Both the position numbers and the translations under genes were made by a program. This document shows positions 35,436 through 44,706 of a DNA stretch of 64,000 nucleotides, in pieces. Below the pieces are notes generated by a model that was not told the DNA's origin, made no database searches, and saw only the letters and a program-made list of their open reading frames with translations. How positions within the stretch are numbered: position 1 is the stretch's first letter; each line of letters opens with the position of its first letter. Origin of the DNA: Dyadobacter sp. CY323 (lineage in GTDB: Bacteria > Bacteroidota > Bacteroidia > Cytophagales > Spirosomataceae); contig NZ_JAJUXH010000024.1 in the NCBI RefSeq assembly GCF_021390245.1, positions 1 to 64,000 on the forward strand, written 5' to 3'.

Positions 35436-36914
35436 ATGAAAAGGATTTTATTCCTAATCACCGGACTATTCTGTATCACAGGATGTAGTGATTTGCTAAA
35501 CAAGCAGCCGCTGGCGGAACTGTCTGTGGGCTCTGCCTATAAAACGGAAAGTGATGCACTTAAAGCAATTACGGCCGCATATAACCCGCTGCTGAACTTC
35601 CCAGGATACGATGGCTACTCGATATACGATATCGTTACGGATAATGCGGAAAAAGGGGGAGAGGGGCCGAGCGATGGCAGCTATTTTAATGAGATTGCGA
35701 ATTTTACAATACCGACTTCCAATACCGTTGCCTTGCAGGTGTGGAGAAACTGTTACCTGGGTGTGTACCGTTCAAACCTGGTTCTGGAAAATGTGCCCGG
35801 CATCGAAATGAACCCTATTGTGAGTGCGCGGATATTGGGGGAAGCGAAATTTTTGAGAGCATACTACTATTTTATCCTGGTCACCTTGTTTGGAGACGTT
35901 CCGCTGATTACCAAATCAGATATCCAGACATTTGACGCGGAGCGTACTTCCAAGGATGTTGTTTATGCATTAATAGAAAAAGAGTTGGCTGAGGCAAGCG
36001 AGGTTTTGCCACTCCGAAGCAAGTTGACGGCCGATGAAAAAGGAAGGGCGACGAAAGGCGCGGCGCAGGCGTACCTGGGAAAAGTATATCTCTATAAAAA
36101 GGATTTCGCACAAGCTGAGACCTGGTTCAAGAAAGTGATGGATTCGAACGAATATGCCCTTGAAGCCGATTACTACCGTCTGTTTACCATTGCGGGCGAA
36201 TTTGGAACAGAGAATATTTTTGAGATCAATCATTTGTACAGTCCCCAGTATCTTGCCGCCAGGAACCAGGGTTCAATCCGACAAGGCAGTGCGGGTATGT
36301 ACGGCTGGGGGTTTGCCAATCCTACGCAAGACTTTGTCGACGCATTTGAACCGGGCGATCCCCGGCTTTGGCAAACCGTATACAAGCAGGGAGACGTCAT
36401 GCCCGACAAAAAAATCGCCGATGTCGGAAATAGTGAAACCGGCTATATGAGCAAAAAAGCGTACTTATTGGCGGAAGATTTTCCCGCAACGGGAGATCCT
36501 GCTAATTCGGGCAAGAACGAGCTGAAATTGCGCTACGGAATGCTTTTGCTTTGGTATGCCGAAGCTGCAAACGAAAACGGGAACATTCAGCCGGCGCTCG
36601 CCGCATTGAACCAGGTCAGAAAACGTGCGCGGCAGGGAGTTGCCAACGTACTGCCGGATGTTACGGCAGCGGATAAAGCAACTTTACGGGCGAAGATCTG
36701 GCAGGAAGAACGCGTGGAATACGGAATGGAAAACCACCGCTATTTTGACCTGATCCGTCAGGGACGTGCAGGAACCGTGCTCAGGGCATATGCCGCCAAA
36801 TACAATACGGCCAAAGGAAAAAATTTCATAGACGGGATAAACGAGCTTTTCCCGATCCCGCAAACCGAGATTGACCTGAGTCAGGGCAAGTTAACGCAAA
36901 ATAAAGGGTACTAA
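35436..36914 (+). CDS. SusD/RagB-type surface lipoprotein (pair 4)
   Basis: 492 residues. Lipobox Cys at residue 17 (CITGCSD). SusD signatures: SDALKAITAAYNPLLNFPGY, LGEAKFLRAYYYFILVTLFG, KGRATKGAAQAYLGKVYLYK, LRYGMLLLWYAEAANENGNI and WQEERVEYGMENHRYFDLIR, ending TQNKGY. It partners SusC of pair 4 on the cell surface. A strong terminator follows 16 bp after the stop, so no enzyme is cotranscribed; the degradative partner genes, if any, must lie elsewhere. Confidence 0.95.
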   Translation: MKRILFLITGLFCITGCSDLLNKQPLAELSVGSAYKTESDALKAITAAYNPLLNFPGYDGYSIYDIVTDNAEKGGEGPSDGSYFNEIANFTIPTSNTVALQVWRNCYLGVYRSNLVLENVPGIEMNPIVSARILGEAKFLRAYYYFILVTLFGDVPLITKSDIQTFDAERTSKDVVYALIEKELAEASEVLPLRSKLTADEKGRATKGAAQAYLGKVYLYKKDFAQAETWFKKVMDSNEYALEADYYRLFTIAGEFGTENIFEINHLYSPQYLAARNQGSIRQGSAGMYGWGFANPTQDFVDAFEPGDPRLWQTVYKQGDVMPDKKIADVGNSETGYMSKKAYLLAEDFPATGDPANSGKNELKLRYGMLLLWYAEAANENGNIQPALAALNQVRKRARQGVANVLPDVTAADKATLRAKIWQEERVEYGMENHRYFDLIRQGRAGTVLRAYAAKYNTAKGKNFIDGINELFPIPQTEIDLSQGKLTQNKGY

Positions 36915-36930
36915 GATTCTTCGTTGAGGG

Positions 36931-36970
36931 CTTGTCGGCGGAACGCATCCGCCGACAAGTATTTTTTTTA
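36931..36970 (+). terminator. Strong intrinsic terminator after unit 4
   Basis: CTTGTCGGCGGA (36931-36942), loop ACGCA, TCCGCCGACAAG (36948-36959), then TATTTTTTTTA. A perfect 12-bp stem with T-run: a textbook terminator separating susD from the cytochrome gene 24 bp further on. Confidence 0.92.
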
Positions 36971-36993
36971 TTAATAACAGGATATCCACTTTC

Positions 36994-39963
36994 ATGAATA
37001 GATTTTCAGTCAAACTGGTCCGCTTTTATGCATTGCTATTAACTGTATTAGGCATTTCAATTGCTGCCTGGCAGTATGACAATCGCTCCTACAAATTCAA
37101 GACAGCACTGGAAGGCTTCCAGATAGAGCCGGGCATGCGCATTGACCTGATTGCGGCCGAACCCCTGGTTGCCAGCCCGGTTGCAATTGCATTTGATGAA
37201 AATAAAGCGATGTACGTAGTCGAAGACCGCGGCTATCCGGATCCCGCAGAAGGCGGCCTTCCTACAAAACTGGGCCGCATTGCCTTGCTGAAAGACACCA
37301 ATGGCGACGGGACGTACGACAAGCGGTTCGACTTTGCCGAAGGGTTGACCTATCCAAATGGAATCCTGCCATGGAAAGGGGGCGTTTTTGTTACCTGTTC
37401 GCCGGATATATTCTATTTGAAGGATACAAACGGAGATGGAATCGCGGATGTTAAGAAGGTAGTGCTGACGGGTTTTTATGCTAACAAAACCGCCCAGATT
37501 CGCATGGCTTATCCAATTCTGGGTCTCGATGGCTGGGTATACGTGACGGCCGGGCTCAATGGCGGTAACGTTACCTCTCCGGAGCATCCCGAACGCGCCG
37601 CGGTTTCCTATAACCAGGCGGACGGACGCTTTAACCCGGAAACATTCGAGTTTCAGATCACCGGCGGTCACAGCCAGTTTGGACTTACTTTTGATGCTTA
37701 CGGGCGTCGTTTCGGCTCTTCGAACCGCCATCCGGTGATGCATACCGTGATAGAGCCCTGGTACCTGAAACGGAACCCGAACTTGTTGTTTAATGAAACC
37801 ATACAGAATGTTTCCAAAGTGGAGGCAGAGGCTGCGGTATTTCCGATCAGCAAATCCGTAACCAGTGCGGATTTTATCCCAAAACTCATCGGTCGGTCGC
37901 ATGCCGGGACCTTTACTGCTGCCAGCGGATTACTGGCGTACAATGGGACCGGGCTTACCCCGGCTCATCAGGGCAATGTTTTTATATGTGAATCGGCGCA
38001 AAATTTGGTCCAAAGACAAGTCGTAACCCCGGATGGCGTTTCGTTCCGGTCGGAGATTCCTTACAAAGGCCGTGAATTCCTTTCTTCCACCGATGGCTGG
38101 TTCCGGCCGGTATCTCTGCAACATGGCCCGGAGGGAGGACTGTATGTGGTCGACATGCACCGGAAGGTGATCGATCACCCGTCTTATGTGCCCGAAGAAG
38201 CGAGGGGCGGCCTGGATTGGGAAGCAGGAAAAAACGATGGCAGGATCTACCGGGTTGTGCGCAAAGACTTTGCTGATAGGAAATCAAATACTGCAAGTTT
38301 GAGCGCCTCCTCCTCTGTGAATGAGCTGGTCAATGCGCTTTCTTCAACCGAGGAGTGGGAGCGGCAAACGGCACATCGCTTGTTGCTGGAAGGACAAAAC
38401 GCAGATGCAACTGCTGCACTGAGAAAGACAGCGACCAATGCGACGAAGCCGGAAAGCCGCGCCCGCGCGATATGGCTGTTACACTCCCTGAACGCACTGG
38501 ACCTGGCATCGGTAAAGAAAGCATTAACTGACAAAGAGCCGGGTGTACGCGAGCAAGCTGCCTTGCTTGCGGGAGAAATGACGAAGGAACATCCTGAATT
38601 GGTCCAGACTCTGGTGGCCGCAGCAAGCGATCCTGCCATTCGTGTCCGATATAATAGTGCGTTGGTTCTGGGCTCGCTGGAAGGCACTGGTGTTGTAGAG
38701 GCACTGGCCAAAGTTGCCGCCAAAGACGGCGCGGACCGATGGGTACGCGCAGCCGTGTTGAGTGGAATTGAAAAGCGAATGCCGTCTTTTTTGTCTGCAT
38801 TGCGCAAACAGGGCAATGCAAACCCGGCTGCTTTTGCCGCTGTGATGAAGGATTTGGGAAGTTTGTATGGCAGCGGCGGAACGGTAGCAGATAGCCGGGT
38901 CCTGTTTAAAGAAGTATTATCATCCACAGGAAGTTACGAATGGAGAATAGCTACGCTGCTGGGATTAGCGGAAGGTGTATCGGCAAGAACAGCGGAATTC
39001 GGTACGTCCCCGCAGGGATTACTTTACGCCATTCCGGGGAAAAGCCAGGGTTCAGATCTGGCAGCGTTGAACAACTTTATCGGTGCGGTGGTGACGCGGG
39101 CAGGTAACCCGGCGGAAGCGACCCGCGTACGCATGCTGGCTACCTCCCTGCTCGGCTATACCAATTACGACCGTGCTGCAGGCGTACTACAGAAACTGCT
39201 CGCACCCACCACTCCGCCGGAGCTTCTCCGCCAGGCCGTTTCATCCCTGACACGCCTGAATGATGTCCGTGGCGCCGCATTGCTGACTGAAAAGAAAGCG
39301 TGGTCGAGCTATACGCCACTGATAAAAGCGGCGGTGATCGGGTCGCTGGTTTCCAAGCCTGCATTCACCGGTGAATTGTTTAATGCAATTGAAAAAGGTA
39401 CGATAGCCGGTTCCGAAATTTCATCGGCAGACCGGGTGAGGCTGATGAAATCGACCGATCCGCTGGTGAGTGACCGTGCAAATATGCTGTTTAAAGAATT
39501 GGAAGGCGGCGATAGAATGGCTGTTTACCAGGAATACCAGAAAACACTGGACGCAAAAGCGGACCCGGTGATGGGTAAAGCCGTTTTTCAAAAATCCTGT
39601 TCTGCTTGTCATACCTATCAGGGAGAAGGTGGTAAAGTCGGGCCGGATCTGACGGGCGTAAAAAGCCAGCCTGCAGAGGCATTATTGCTGCACATTCTCG
39701 TGCCCAACTACGAAGTCCTGCCTGCTTATCAGTCGGTTTTGATCACCACAAAGGACGGCCGGTCCTTTTCCGGGAAACTTTTGTCCGAAACGGAAAATAG
39801 CCTGACCCTGCGCACGGCTTTCGGGACGGATGAATCCATTCTTCGAAAGAATATCGCGTCACTTACTAATTCAGGCCTCTCATTAATGCCGGATGGTCTG
39901 GAACAGAGCATGTCCAGGGAAGATATGGCGCGGTTGATCGCGTTTTTGAAAGCTGGATCTTAA
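36994..39963 (+). CDS. PVC-type dehydrogenase/HEAT/cytochrome c protein
   Basis: 989 residues, secreted (signal peptide about 1-26). An N-terminal beta-propeller of the PVC membrane-bound-dehydrogenase type (about 35-425: PVAIAFDENKAMYVVEDRGY, two NGDG loops, TGGHSQFGLTFDAYGRRF, QHGPEGGLYVVDMHR) is followed by HEAT-like helical repeats (about 445-830, e.g. VKKALTDKEPGVREQAALLA) and a C-terminal cytochrome c domain (about 855-989) with heme motif C869-SA-C872-H873 and a probable axial methionine in SLMPDGL. This order is typical of proteins annotated PVC-type heme-binding CxxCH. The role is probably oxidation of a sugar or alcohol with electrons passed to the heme; the substrate is unknown. 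A DUF1080 gene follows 54 bp later. Confidence 0.9.
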   Translation: MNRFSVKLVRFYALLLTVLGISIAAWQYDNRSYKFKTALEGFQIEPGMRIDLIAAEPLVASPVAIAFDENKAMYVVEDRGYPDPAEGGLPTKLGRIALLKDTNGDGTYDKRFDFAEGLTYPNGILPWKGGVFVTCSPDIFYLKDTNGDGIADVKKVVLTGFYANKTAQIRMAYPILGLDGWVYVTAGLNGGNVTSPEHPERAAVSYNQADGRFNPETFEFQITGGHSQFGLTFDAYGRRFGSSNRHPVMHTVIEPWYLKRNPNLLFNETIQNVSKVEAEAAVFPISKSVTSADFIPKLIGRSHAGTFTAASGLLAYNGTGLTPAHQGNVFICESAQNLVQRQVVTPDGVSFRSEIPYKGREFLSSTDGWFRPVSLQHGPEGGLYVVDMHRKVIDHPSYVPEEARGGLDWEAGKNDGRIYRVVRKDFADRKSNTASLSASSSVNELVNALSSTEEWERQTAHRLLLEGQNADATAALRKTATNATKPESRARAIWLLHSLNALDLASVKKALTDKEPGVREQAALLAGEMTKEHPELVQTLVAAASDPAIRVRYNSALVLGSLEGTGVVEALAKVAAKDGADRWVRAAVLSGIEKRMPSFLSALRKQGNANPAAFAAVMKDLGSLYGSGGTVADSRVLFKEVLSSTGSYEWRIATLLGLAEGVSARTAEFGTSPQGLLYAIPGKSQGSDLAALNNFIGAVVTRAGNPAEATRVRMLATSLLGYTNYDRAAGVLQKLLAPTTPPELLRQAVSSLTRLNDVRGAALLTEKKAWSSYTPLIKAAVIGSLVSKPAFTGELFNAIEKGTIAGSEISSADRVRLMKSTDPLVSDRANMLFKELEGGDRMAVYQEYQKTLDAKADPVMGKAVFQKSCSACHTYQGEGGKVGPDLTGVKSQPAEALLLHILVPNYEVLPAYQSVLITTKDGRSFSGKLLSETENSLTLRTAFGTDESILRKNIASLTNSGLSLMPDGLEQSMSREDMARLIAFLKAGS

Positions 39964-40017
39964 TACCTTAATTACGGAGTGAATACTACAACTAAACCTT
40001 TAACTTAAGAGTATCAA

Positions 40018-40842
40018 ATGAAAAAATCGTTTCTCATTTTTTGTGCCTCTATCCCATTATTATTAATGGTAGAAGGATGTAAAACCACGAAAACGGGCGC
40101 AGGTACAAGTACCGTGGCGCAAGGCAAACCTACCAAATTGTTTAATGGAAAAAATCTCGACGGATGGTACAAGTTCGTGCAGAACCGGGGCAGGGAAATA
40201 GATCCCAAGAATGTGTTTTCAGTGGAGAAAGGTTTGATCCACATCTCCGGAGAAGAGTATGGGAGCATTGTTACCAATGAAGAGTTCGAAAATTACAAGC
40301 TCAAAGTGGAATTCAAATGGGGAGATAAAACCTATGCTCCGCGAGCTGATCGTGCCCGGGATAACGGCGTACTCTTGCATTCCACGGGGCCGGATGGCGG
40401 CTATCACGGGATATGGATGTATTCGATCGAATGTCAGATCATCGAAGGCGGAACCGGCGATTTCCTCGTTGTTGGGGACGGAAGTGACAAATATGCGCTT
40501 ACCGCAACCGTTGCCCCGAAAAAAGAAAAAGGCGGCAATGTTTTTCAGCCGGGTGGAACGCCGCTGACCATCCACAGTGGCCGGATCGACTGGTTTAACC
40601 GCGATCCATCCTGGAAAGACGTAAAAGGCTTTCGGGGTGCAAATGAGGTTGAAAAGCCGGTTGGCGAATGGAACACGATGGAATGCATCGCTGACGGAGA
40701 TAACATTTCCATTTACCTGAACGGCACGCTCGTCAATCAGGCGACACAGGTGAAACCTTCAAAAGGACGCATTCAGATCCAGTCGGAGGGAGCTCAGATG
40801 TTTGTGAGAAAAGTAGAGCTGACACCGCTCCGGAAGAACTAG
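40018..40842 (+). CDS. DUF1080 (3-keto-glycoside hydrolase-like) lipoprotein
   Basis: 274 residues. Lipobox Cys at residue 21 (MVEGCKTTK). The DUF1080 concanavalin-like jelly roll is clear: LFNGKNLDGWYKFV near residue 40, then SGEEYGSIVTNEEFENYKLK, FKWGDK, a GVLLHSTGPDG loop and QIIEGGTGDF, with GEWNTMECIADGDNISIYLN near the end and RIQIQSEGAQMFVRKVEL closing the sheet. Characterised relatives act on 3-keto-glycosides. It follows the cytochrome gene on the same strand and faces a TIM-barrel gene, so the trio could oxidise a glycoside and cleave the keto product in the periplasm; that pathway is an inference from context. Confidence 0.88.
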   Translation: MKKSFLIFCASIPLLLMVEGCKTTKTGAGTSTVAQGKPTKLFNGKNLDGWYKFVQNRGREIDPKNVFSVEKGLIHISGEEYGSIVTNEEFENYKLKVEFKWGDKTYAPRADRARDNGVLLHSTGPDGGYHGIWMYSIECQIIEGGTGDFLVVGDGSDKYALTATVAPKKEKGGNVFQPGGTPLTIHSGRIDWFNRDPSWKDVKGFRGANEVEKPVGEWNTMECIADGDNISIYLNGTLVNQATQVKPSKGRIQIQSEGAQMFVRKVELTPLRKN

Positions 40843-40870
40843 TATTCCATCAATTTTTTTTGAAACAATA

Positions 40871-40911
40871 AAATCTGCAAGCTGGCTCCATACGGGCCGG
40901 CTTGCAGATTT
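40871..40911. terminator. Bidirectional terminator between convergent genes
   Basis: AAATCTGCAAGCTGGC (40871-40886) pairs with GCCGGCTTGCAGATTT (40896-40911) with a single G-T pair: a 16-bp stem, A-rich before and T-containing after, exactly between the DUF1080 stop and the stop of the minus-strand TIM-barrel gene. It can serve both transcripts. Confidence 0.9.
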
Positions 40912-40918
40912 ATGATTT

Positions 40919-41830
40919 TCAGCGGACAGGTTTCAGATACTTTTTAATGGAGACCGGGTAATCGACGAAGGCCAGTTCCGGTTCGGCAATTTCCGGGTGC
41001 CACATTTTCTCCCATTCAAAACTATAATACCCTTTATATCCATTGGATTCGAGTACGTCAAACGCTTCTGTGAGAGGTGCGTCTCCCTGGCCAAGGAACG
41101 TGTACTGAATCTTGCCGTCCACCAGCTTCCCGTCTTTAATGTGCGTGTGGCGAATGTACTTTTTCAAGGTCGCATAAACCTCTTTCGGCGGCTCTTTGGT
41201 TACCGACCACATGTTGAAAATATCCCAGATCAATCCCACATTCGGGTGCTCTGCCTGCTTCATGATCCTGAGCAGCAGATCTTTACCTACCACTTCTCCG
41301 TGCGATTCGAGCAGCACGGTTACCTTTGCTTTTTCAGCATAACGTCCCAGTTCCAGAAGTCCCGCTGTGATCGCATCGATGGTCTTTTCCCGGTCCTGAT
41401 CTTTTGGGAGATTGTTGGGAAAAACCCGCACGTAGGGACAGGAAAGTTGCTGGGCCAGATGGATAAACCGTTTTGCTTCATCGAGGTTTTTCTGCCGCTT
41501 TTCCGGATCCAGGTAATGCAGCGCCGTGGATGCGCCCAGGTTACAGATCTTAATGTTCCGGTCGGCAAACTGCTTGCGGGTTTTGGCGATCTGCTCGGGA
41601 GAACTGAATTCCGGACAATTAGGAAGATACATCTCTCCCCGAAGCCCGCGGATTTCAATAGCCTGATAACCTTGCGAAACGGCTGTTTCCAGGATCTGAG
41701 AAAGCTCCCATTTCGGGCAGCCCAGGGTAGAAAACGCGAGTTGATTTGTCCTTTTTTTCAATGGCAGATCCAGTGCGGTGACTGCGGCAAGTGCCATTGT
41801 GTTTTTTAAAAATATCCTGCGACTGTTCAT
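40919..41830 (-). CDS. Secreted xylose-isomerase-like TIM-barrel epimerase/isomerase
   Basis: 303 residues from the ATG at 41830, chosen because MNSRRIFLKNTMALAAVTAL is a typical Bacteroidota Tat-like signal; the frame is open 29 codons further upstream without a sensible N-terminus. The AP-endonuclease-2 / sugar-phosphate-isomerase barrel is supported by GYQAIEIRGLRG (strand 2), CNLGASTALHYLDP, PYVRVFPNN, VTVLLESHGE (metal Glu), NVGLIWDIFN (metal Asp), YIRHTHIKDGK (metal His) and GYYSFEWEKMW (metal Glu), the usual divalent-metal set. Exported members act on oxidised or non-phosphorylated sugars in several Bacteroidota loci. Convergent with the DUF1080 gene. Confidence 0.88.
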   Translation of the reverse strand: MNSRRIFLKNTMALAAVTALDLPLKKRTNQLAFSTLGCPKWELSQILETAVSQGYQAIEIRGLRGEMYLPNCPEFSSPEQIAKTRKQFADRNIKICNLGASTALHYLDPEKRQKNLDEAKRFIHLAQQLSCPYVRVFPNNLPKDQDREKTIDAITAGLLELGRYAEKAKVTVLLESHGEVVGKDLLLRIMKQAEHPNVGLIWDIFNMWSVTKEPPKEVYATLKKYIRHTHIKDGKLVDGKIQYTFLGQGDAPLTEAFDVLESNGYKGYYSFEWEKMWHPEIAEPELAFVDYPVSIKKYLKPVR

Positions 41831-41995
41831 TTTGGAATATATAAGCTTTGTTTTGCCTTTAAAAAATGCGTTTAAAAGTGTCAGCAAACGCTTGAATAGA
41901 AGAAATGGCGCATTCAAATCTACTTTGCTGCCGGCATCGCCGGTACTAACGACATAGCGTGATTTAAAATTCTATTTAGATTAAATTCAAATAGT

Positions 41996-42027
41996 GTTGC
42001 CACGGATTCATTCCATTTGTAAGTTTG
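41996..42027 (+). promoter_or_regulatory. Promoter of siderophore receptor gene
   Basis: TGTTG (41995-41999) and TAAGTTTG (42020-42027) are 20 bp apart, matching the TTTG-N17-23-TAnnTTTG consensus with an exact -7 box. Transcription would start near 42034, giving a leader of about 74 bases. No convincing Fur-type palindrome was seen. Confidence 0.65.
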
Positions 42028-42107
42028 CATTTTATTCGACTGCCTCTCCATACAACGGATGCGCTTACTGATAACCATTAATTTATTAACCAATCTTTTA
42101 CAAAATC

Positions 42108-44654
42108 ATGTATTCTCTATTTGAATCCCTGCTGAAAAGGCAATTCATGCCTTTTTATCTGGCGCTTTTTTGCCCTGTATTTCAGTCTTACGCGCAAAGC
42201 CAGGGAGCGAATCTTTTGACCGAAAAAATCAGCCTGGATGGCGGAGAAAAAGCCGAGGTCAATGGTAACCCCAATTTTACTCAGACACATTCAGATGGCA
42301 GGGGTGTACTCAAAGGCACTATTAAGTCACCGGACGGCAAACCGGCCTCTTACGTGAACGTGGCATTAAAAGAAACAAACAAGGGCACAGTAACAGACGA
42401 GAAGGGTTATTATGAGATCAAAGGCCTTAAAGAAGGAACATATCTGCTGAGGGTGTCTTCGGTGGGGCTGAAACTTCAGGAAAGGTCCGTTACTATCTCT
42501 GAGGATCAGGTTGTAAGGGAAGACTTCACACTTGCAGAGAATGCCTCAGAACTGAATGAAGTGATTGTGACAGGTTCTAATGTGATCAACAAGCCGGTTT
42601 CACTTGGCAAGGCGAATATCCGTCCTCTTGATCTTCCGCAGGCCACTGCGGTGGTGAGCAGCGTGGTCATCACGGATCAGCAAATTTCAAGATTGGGGGA
42701 TGCACTGCAGAATGTGAGCGGAGTGTCGCTAACCCAGCAACGGGGCGGAGTGGCCGAAACGTTTTCTTCCCGTGGTTACAGCATTGGTATCGCAGGCTCG
42801 TCGGGCAGTATTTTTAAAAACGGGATGATTTCCAACACGCAGGGGTTTCCTGAAACCAGTACGTTGGAATCGGTTGAGGTTTTGAAAGGCAGCTCGGCAT
42901 TGCTGTACGGAAATGTATCGGGCGGGCTGATCGTCAATATGGTTACCAAAAAACCCAAGTTTGATTTTGGCGGAGAAGTTTCCATGCGTGCCGGAAGCTA
43001 TGGTTTATACAAGCCGACGCTGGACCTGTACGGGCCTATCGCTAAAAATCTGGCATTCCGTGTGATCGGAACGCACGAAACAGCAAAAAGCTACCGGGAC
43101 GTTGTGAGCACAAAACGCACGTTTGTAAATCCTTCGTTACTATATAAACTTGGCAGCAAGACGGATATCCTCGTTCAGGGCGATTATTCCAAACAGGATC
43201 TGACGCCTGACAATGGAATAGGTTCATTGAATGCGAACCGTAATGCGGAGATCATTCCAAGCCGTTCAAGGTTCATTAATACAGTTTGGGCGTACAGTGA
43301 TATCGACCAGCTCTCGGGTTCCGTAAATGTGAACCACCAGTTCAACAGCGCCTGGAAACTGAATGTGATCGGCGCCATCCAGACAACCGACGTTAATTCT
43401 TTTTCTTCCAATGTTCCCAATAGCATTGCGGCGAATGGGAATTTCGCGAGAGGCCTGTCGCGTGTAAAAACGTCGGAAGACAGTAAAACTGCGCAGGTAA
43501 ACCTGAACGGGAATTTCAAAACCGGCCCCATCGGACATCAGCTTTTGGTAGGGGCTGACTACGTGAACCTGGAAAGTTTAAGCAATACGTTCAGGATCAC
43601 CAGCGGCGGGAAAGTAGTGACCACGTATGATACGATCAATATCCTGGACATGAACAAATATGTGCAACGTACCGATATCCCGGACGCCGAAGCGACAGCC
43701 CGCACCAGCTCACCCTCGCACCGACTCGGTTTTTATGTTCAGGACATGATCAGCTTAACGGAAAAAATTAAACTATTGGGTGGTGTACGGTGGTCATACC
43801 AGAAAACAATCCAGACGACGATCATGAACCTTTCCGATAATACGGAAACCCGGGGAGCAGCCGAAACGGTATCGAATAAGGCGTTTTCTCCAAAAGCCTC
43901 ATTGGTTTATCAACCTATTAAAACTACTTCGATCTATGGTAGTTACTCGAACAATTTTACCATTAATACCGGTTTGGATATTTACGGTGCCCAGATCAAG
44001 CCGTCCATTGTCGATCAGTTTGAGTTGGGAGCGAAGAATGAGTTTTTTAATGGGAAAATTGCCGCAAATGCAAGTGTTTACAAGATCATCAACCACAATA
44101 TGGCTCAGATGGCGCCGACCAACCTGGACGGTACTGTAAATTCCAACACCAATATAAAAGAGCTCACCGGCGAAACGACCAGCGACGGTTTCGAAATTGA
44201 TGTGAATGGAAATCTTTCCAAAAACTTTTACTTCATCGCAGGTTATGGCTACAATTACATGCGTTATACCAAAACAGCAGACCTCAAAGGGTCCTACATC
44301 GAGGGGGAACGTCTGATCAACAACCCTGCTCACAGCGCCAATGCGACGATGTTCTACACATTCGATCACGGGAAGATCAAAGGTCTTAAAGTTGGGGCGT
44401 CCGGCTTCTACACCGGGAAACGGTATGGTGGCGTGAACAATACATTTGGCCAAACACCTGAATTTAGCAGACTTGTTCCTTTAACAGGTTTCGTAACGTT
44501 TGATTTGTCAGCTGGTTATAGCTTTAAAAGCATCTCGTTACTGGCCAAAGTTTCCAATATTTTTAATGAGCTGAATTACATCGCGCACGACAGATATAGT
44601 ATCAACCCGATACCTCCGCGCCAGGTTACAGCAACGCTTTCATACAGATTTTAA
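42108..44654 (+). CDS. TonB-dependent siderophore-type receptor
   Basis: 848 residues. Signal peptide to about residue 30 (SYAQS); a CarboxypepD_reg-like domain (about 65-145: LKGTIKSPDGKPASYVNVAL); TonB-box region near ELNEVIVTGSN (about 148-158); plug (about 175-285: ISRLGDALQNVSGVSLTQQR, FSSRGYSIGI, SVEVLKGSSALLYGNVSGGL) and a FhuA/FecA-like barrel ending VTATLSYRF. The plug motifs are those of ferric-siderophore receptors rather than SusC. It should import an iron chelate at the outer membrane. It lacks an STN domain and a SusD partner, and has its own promoter. Whether it is iron regulated cannot be seen. Confidence 0.9.
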   Translation: MYSLFESLLKRQFMPFYLALFCPVFQSYAQSQGANLLTEKISLDGGEKAEVNGNPNFTQTHSDGRGVLKGTIKSPDGKPASYVNVALKETNKGTVTDEKGYYEIKGLKEGTYLLRVSSVGLKLQERSVTISEDQVVREDFTLAENASELNEVIVTGSNVINKPVSLGKANIRPLDLPQATAVVSSVVITDQQISRLGDALQNVSGVSLTQQRGGVAETFSSRGYSIGIAGSSGSIFKNGMISNTQGFPETSTLESVEVLKGSSALLYGNVSGGLIVNMVTKKPKFDFGGEVSMRAGSYGLYKPTLDLYGPIAKNLAFRVIGTHETAKSYRDVVSTKRTFVNPSLLYKLGSKTDILVQGDYSKQDLTPDNGIGSLNANRNAEIIPSRSRFINTVWAYSDIDQLSGSVNVNHQFNSAWKLNVIGAIQTTDVNSFSSNVPNSIAANGNFARGLSRVKTSEDSKTAQVNLNGNFKTGPIGHQLLVGADYVNLESLSNTFRITSGGKVVTTYDTINILDMNKYVQRTDIPDAEATARTSSPSHRLGFYVQDMISLTEKIKLLGGVRWSYQKTIQTTIMNLSDNTETRGAAETVSNKAFSPKASLVYQPIKTTSIYGSYSNNFTINTGLDIYGAQIKPSIVDQFELGAKNEFFNGKIAANASVYKIINHNMAQMAPTNLDGTVNSNTNIKELTGETTSDGFEIDVNGNLSKNFYFIAGYGYNYMRYTKTADLKGSYIEGERLINNPAHSANATMFYTFDHGKIKGLKVGASGFYTGKRYGGVNNTFGQTPEFSRLVPLTGFVTFDLSAGYSFKSISLLAKVSNIFNELNYIAHDRYSINPIPPRQVTATLSYRF

Positions 44655-44706
44655 GAAGGACATTGCATTGCGATAGATTTGGACAAGTTCGTTCAGGTAC
44701 ATAAAG

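Noticed and set aside
37057..37902. 281-residue antisense frame inside the cytochrome gene
   Set aside because: Shadow of the PVC-type protein.
40997..41809. 270-residue plus-strand frame opposite the TIM-barrel gene
   Set aside because: The minus-strand frame has the metal-binding motifs and signal peptide; the plus frame has none.
41831..41917. 29-residue N-terminal extension of the TIM-barrel protein
   Set aside because: The internal ATG starts the Tat-like signal MNSRRIFLKN.
41831..42107. Fur box in front of the siderophore receptor
   Set aside because: No 19-bp dyad resembling the known Fur site was found, only the promoter.
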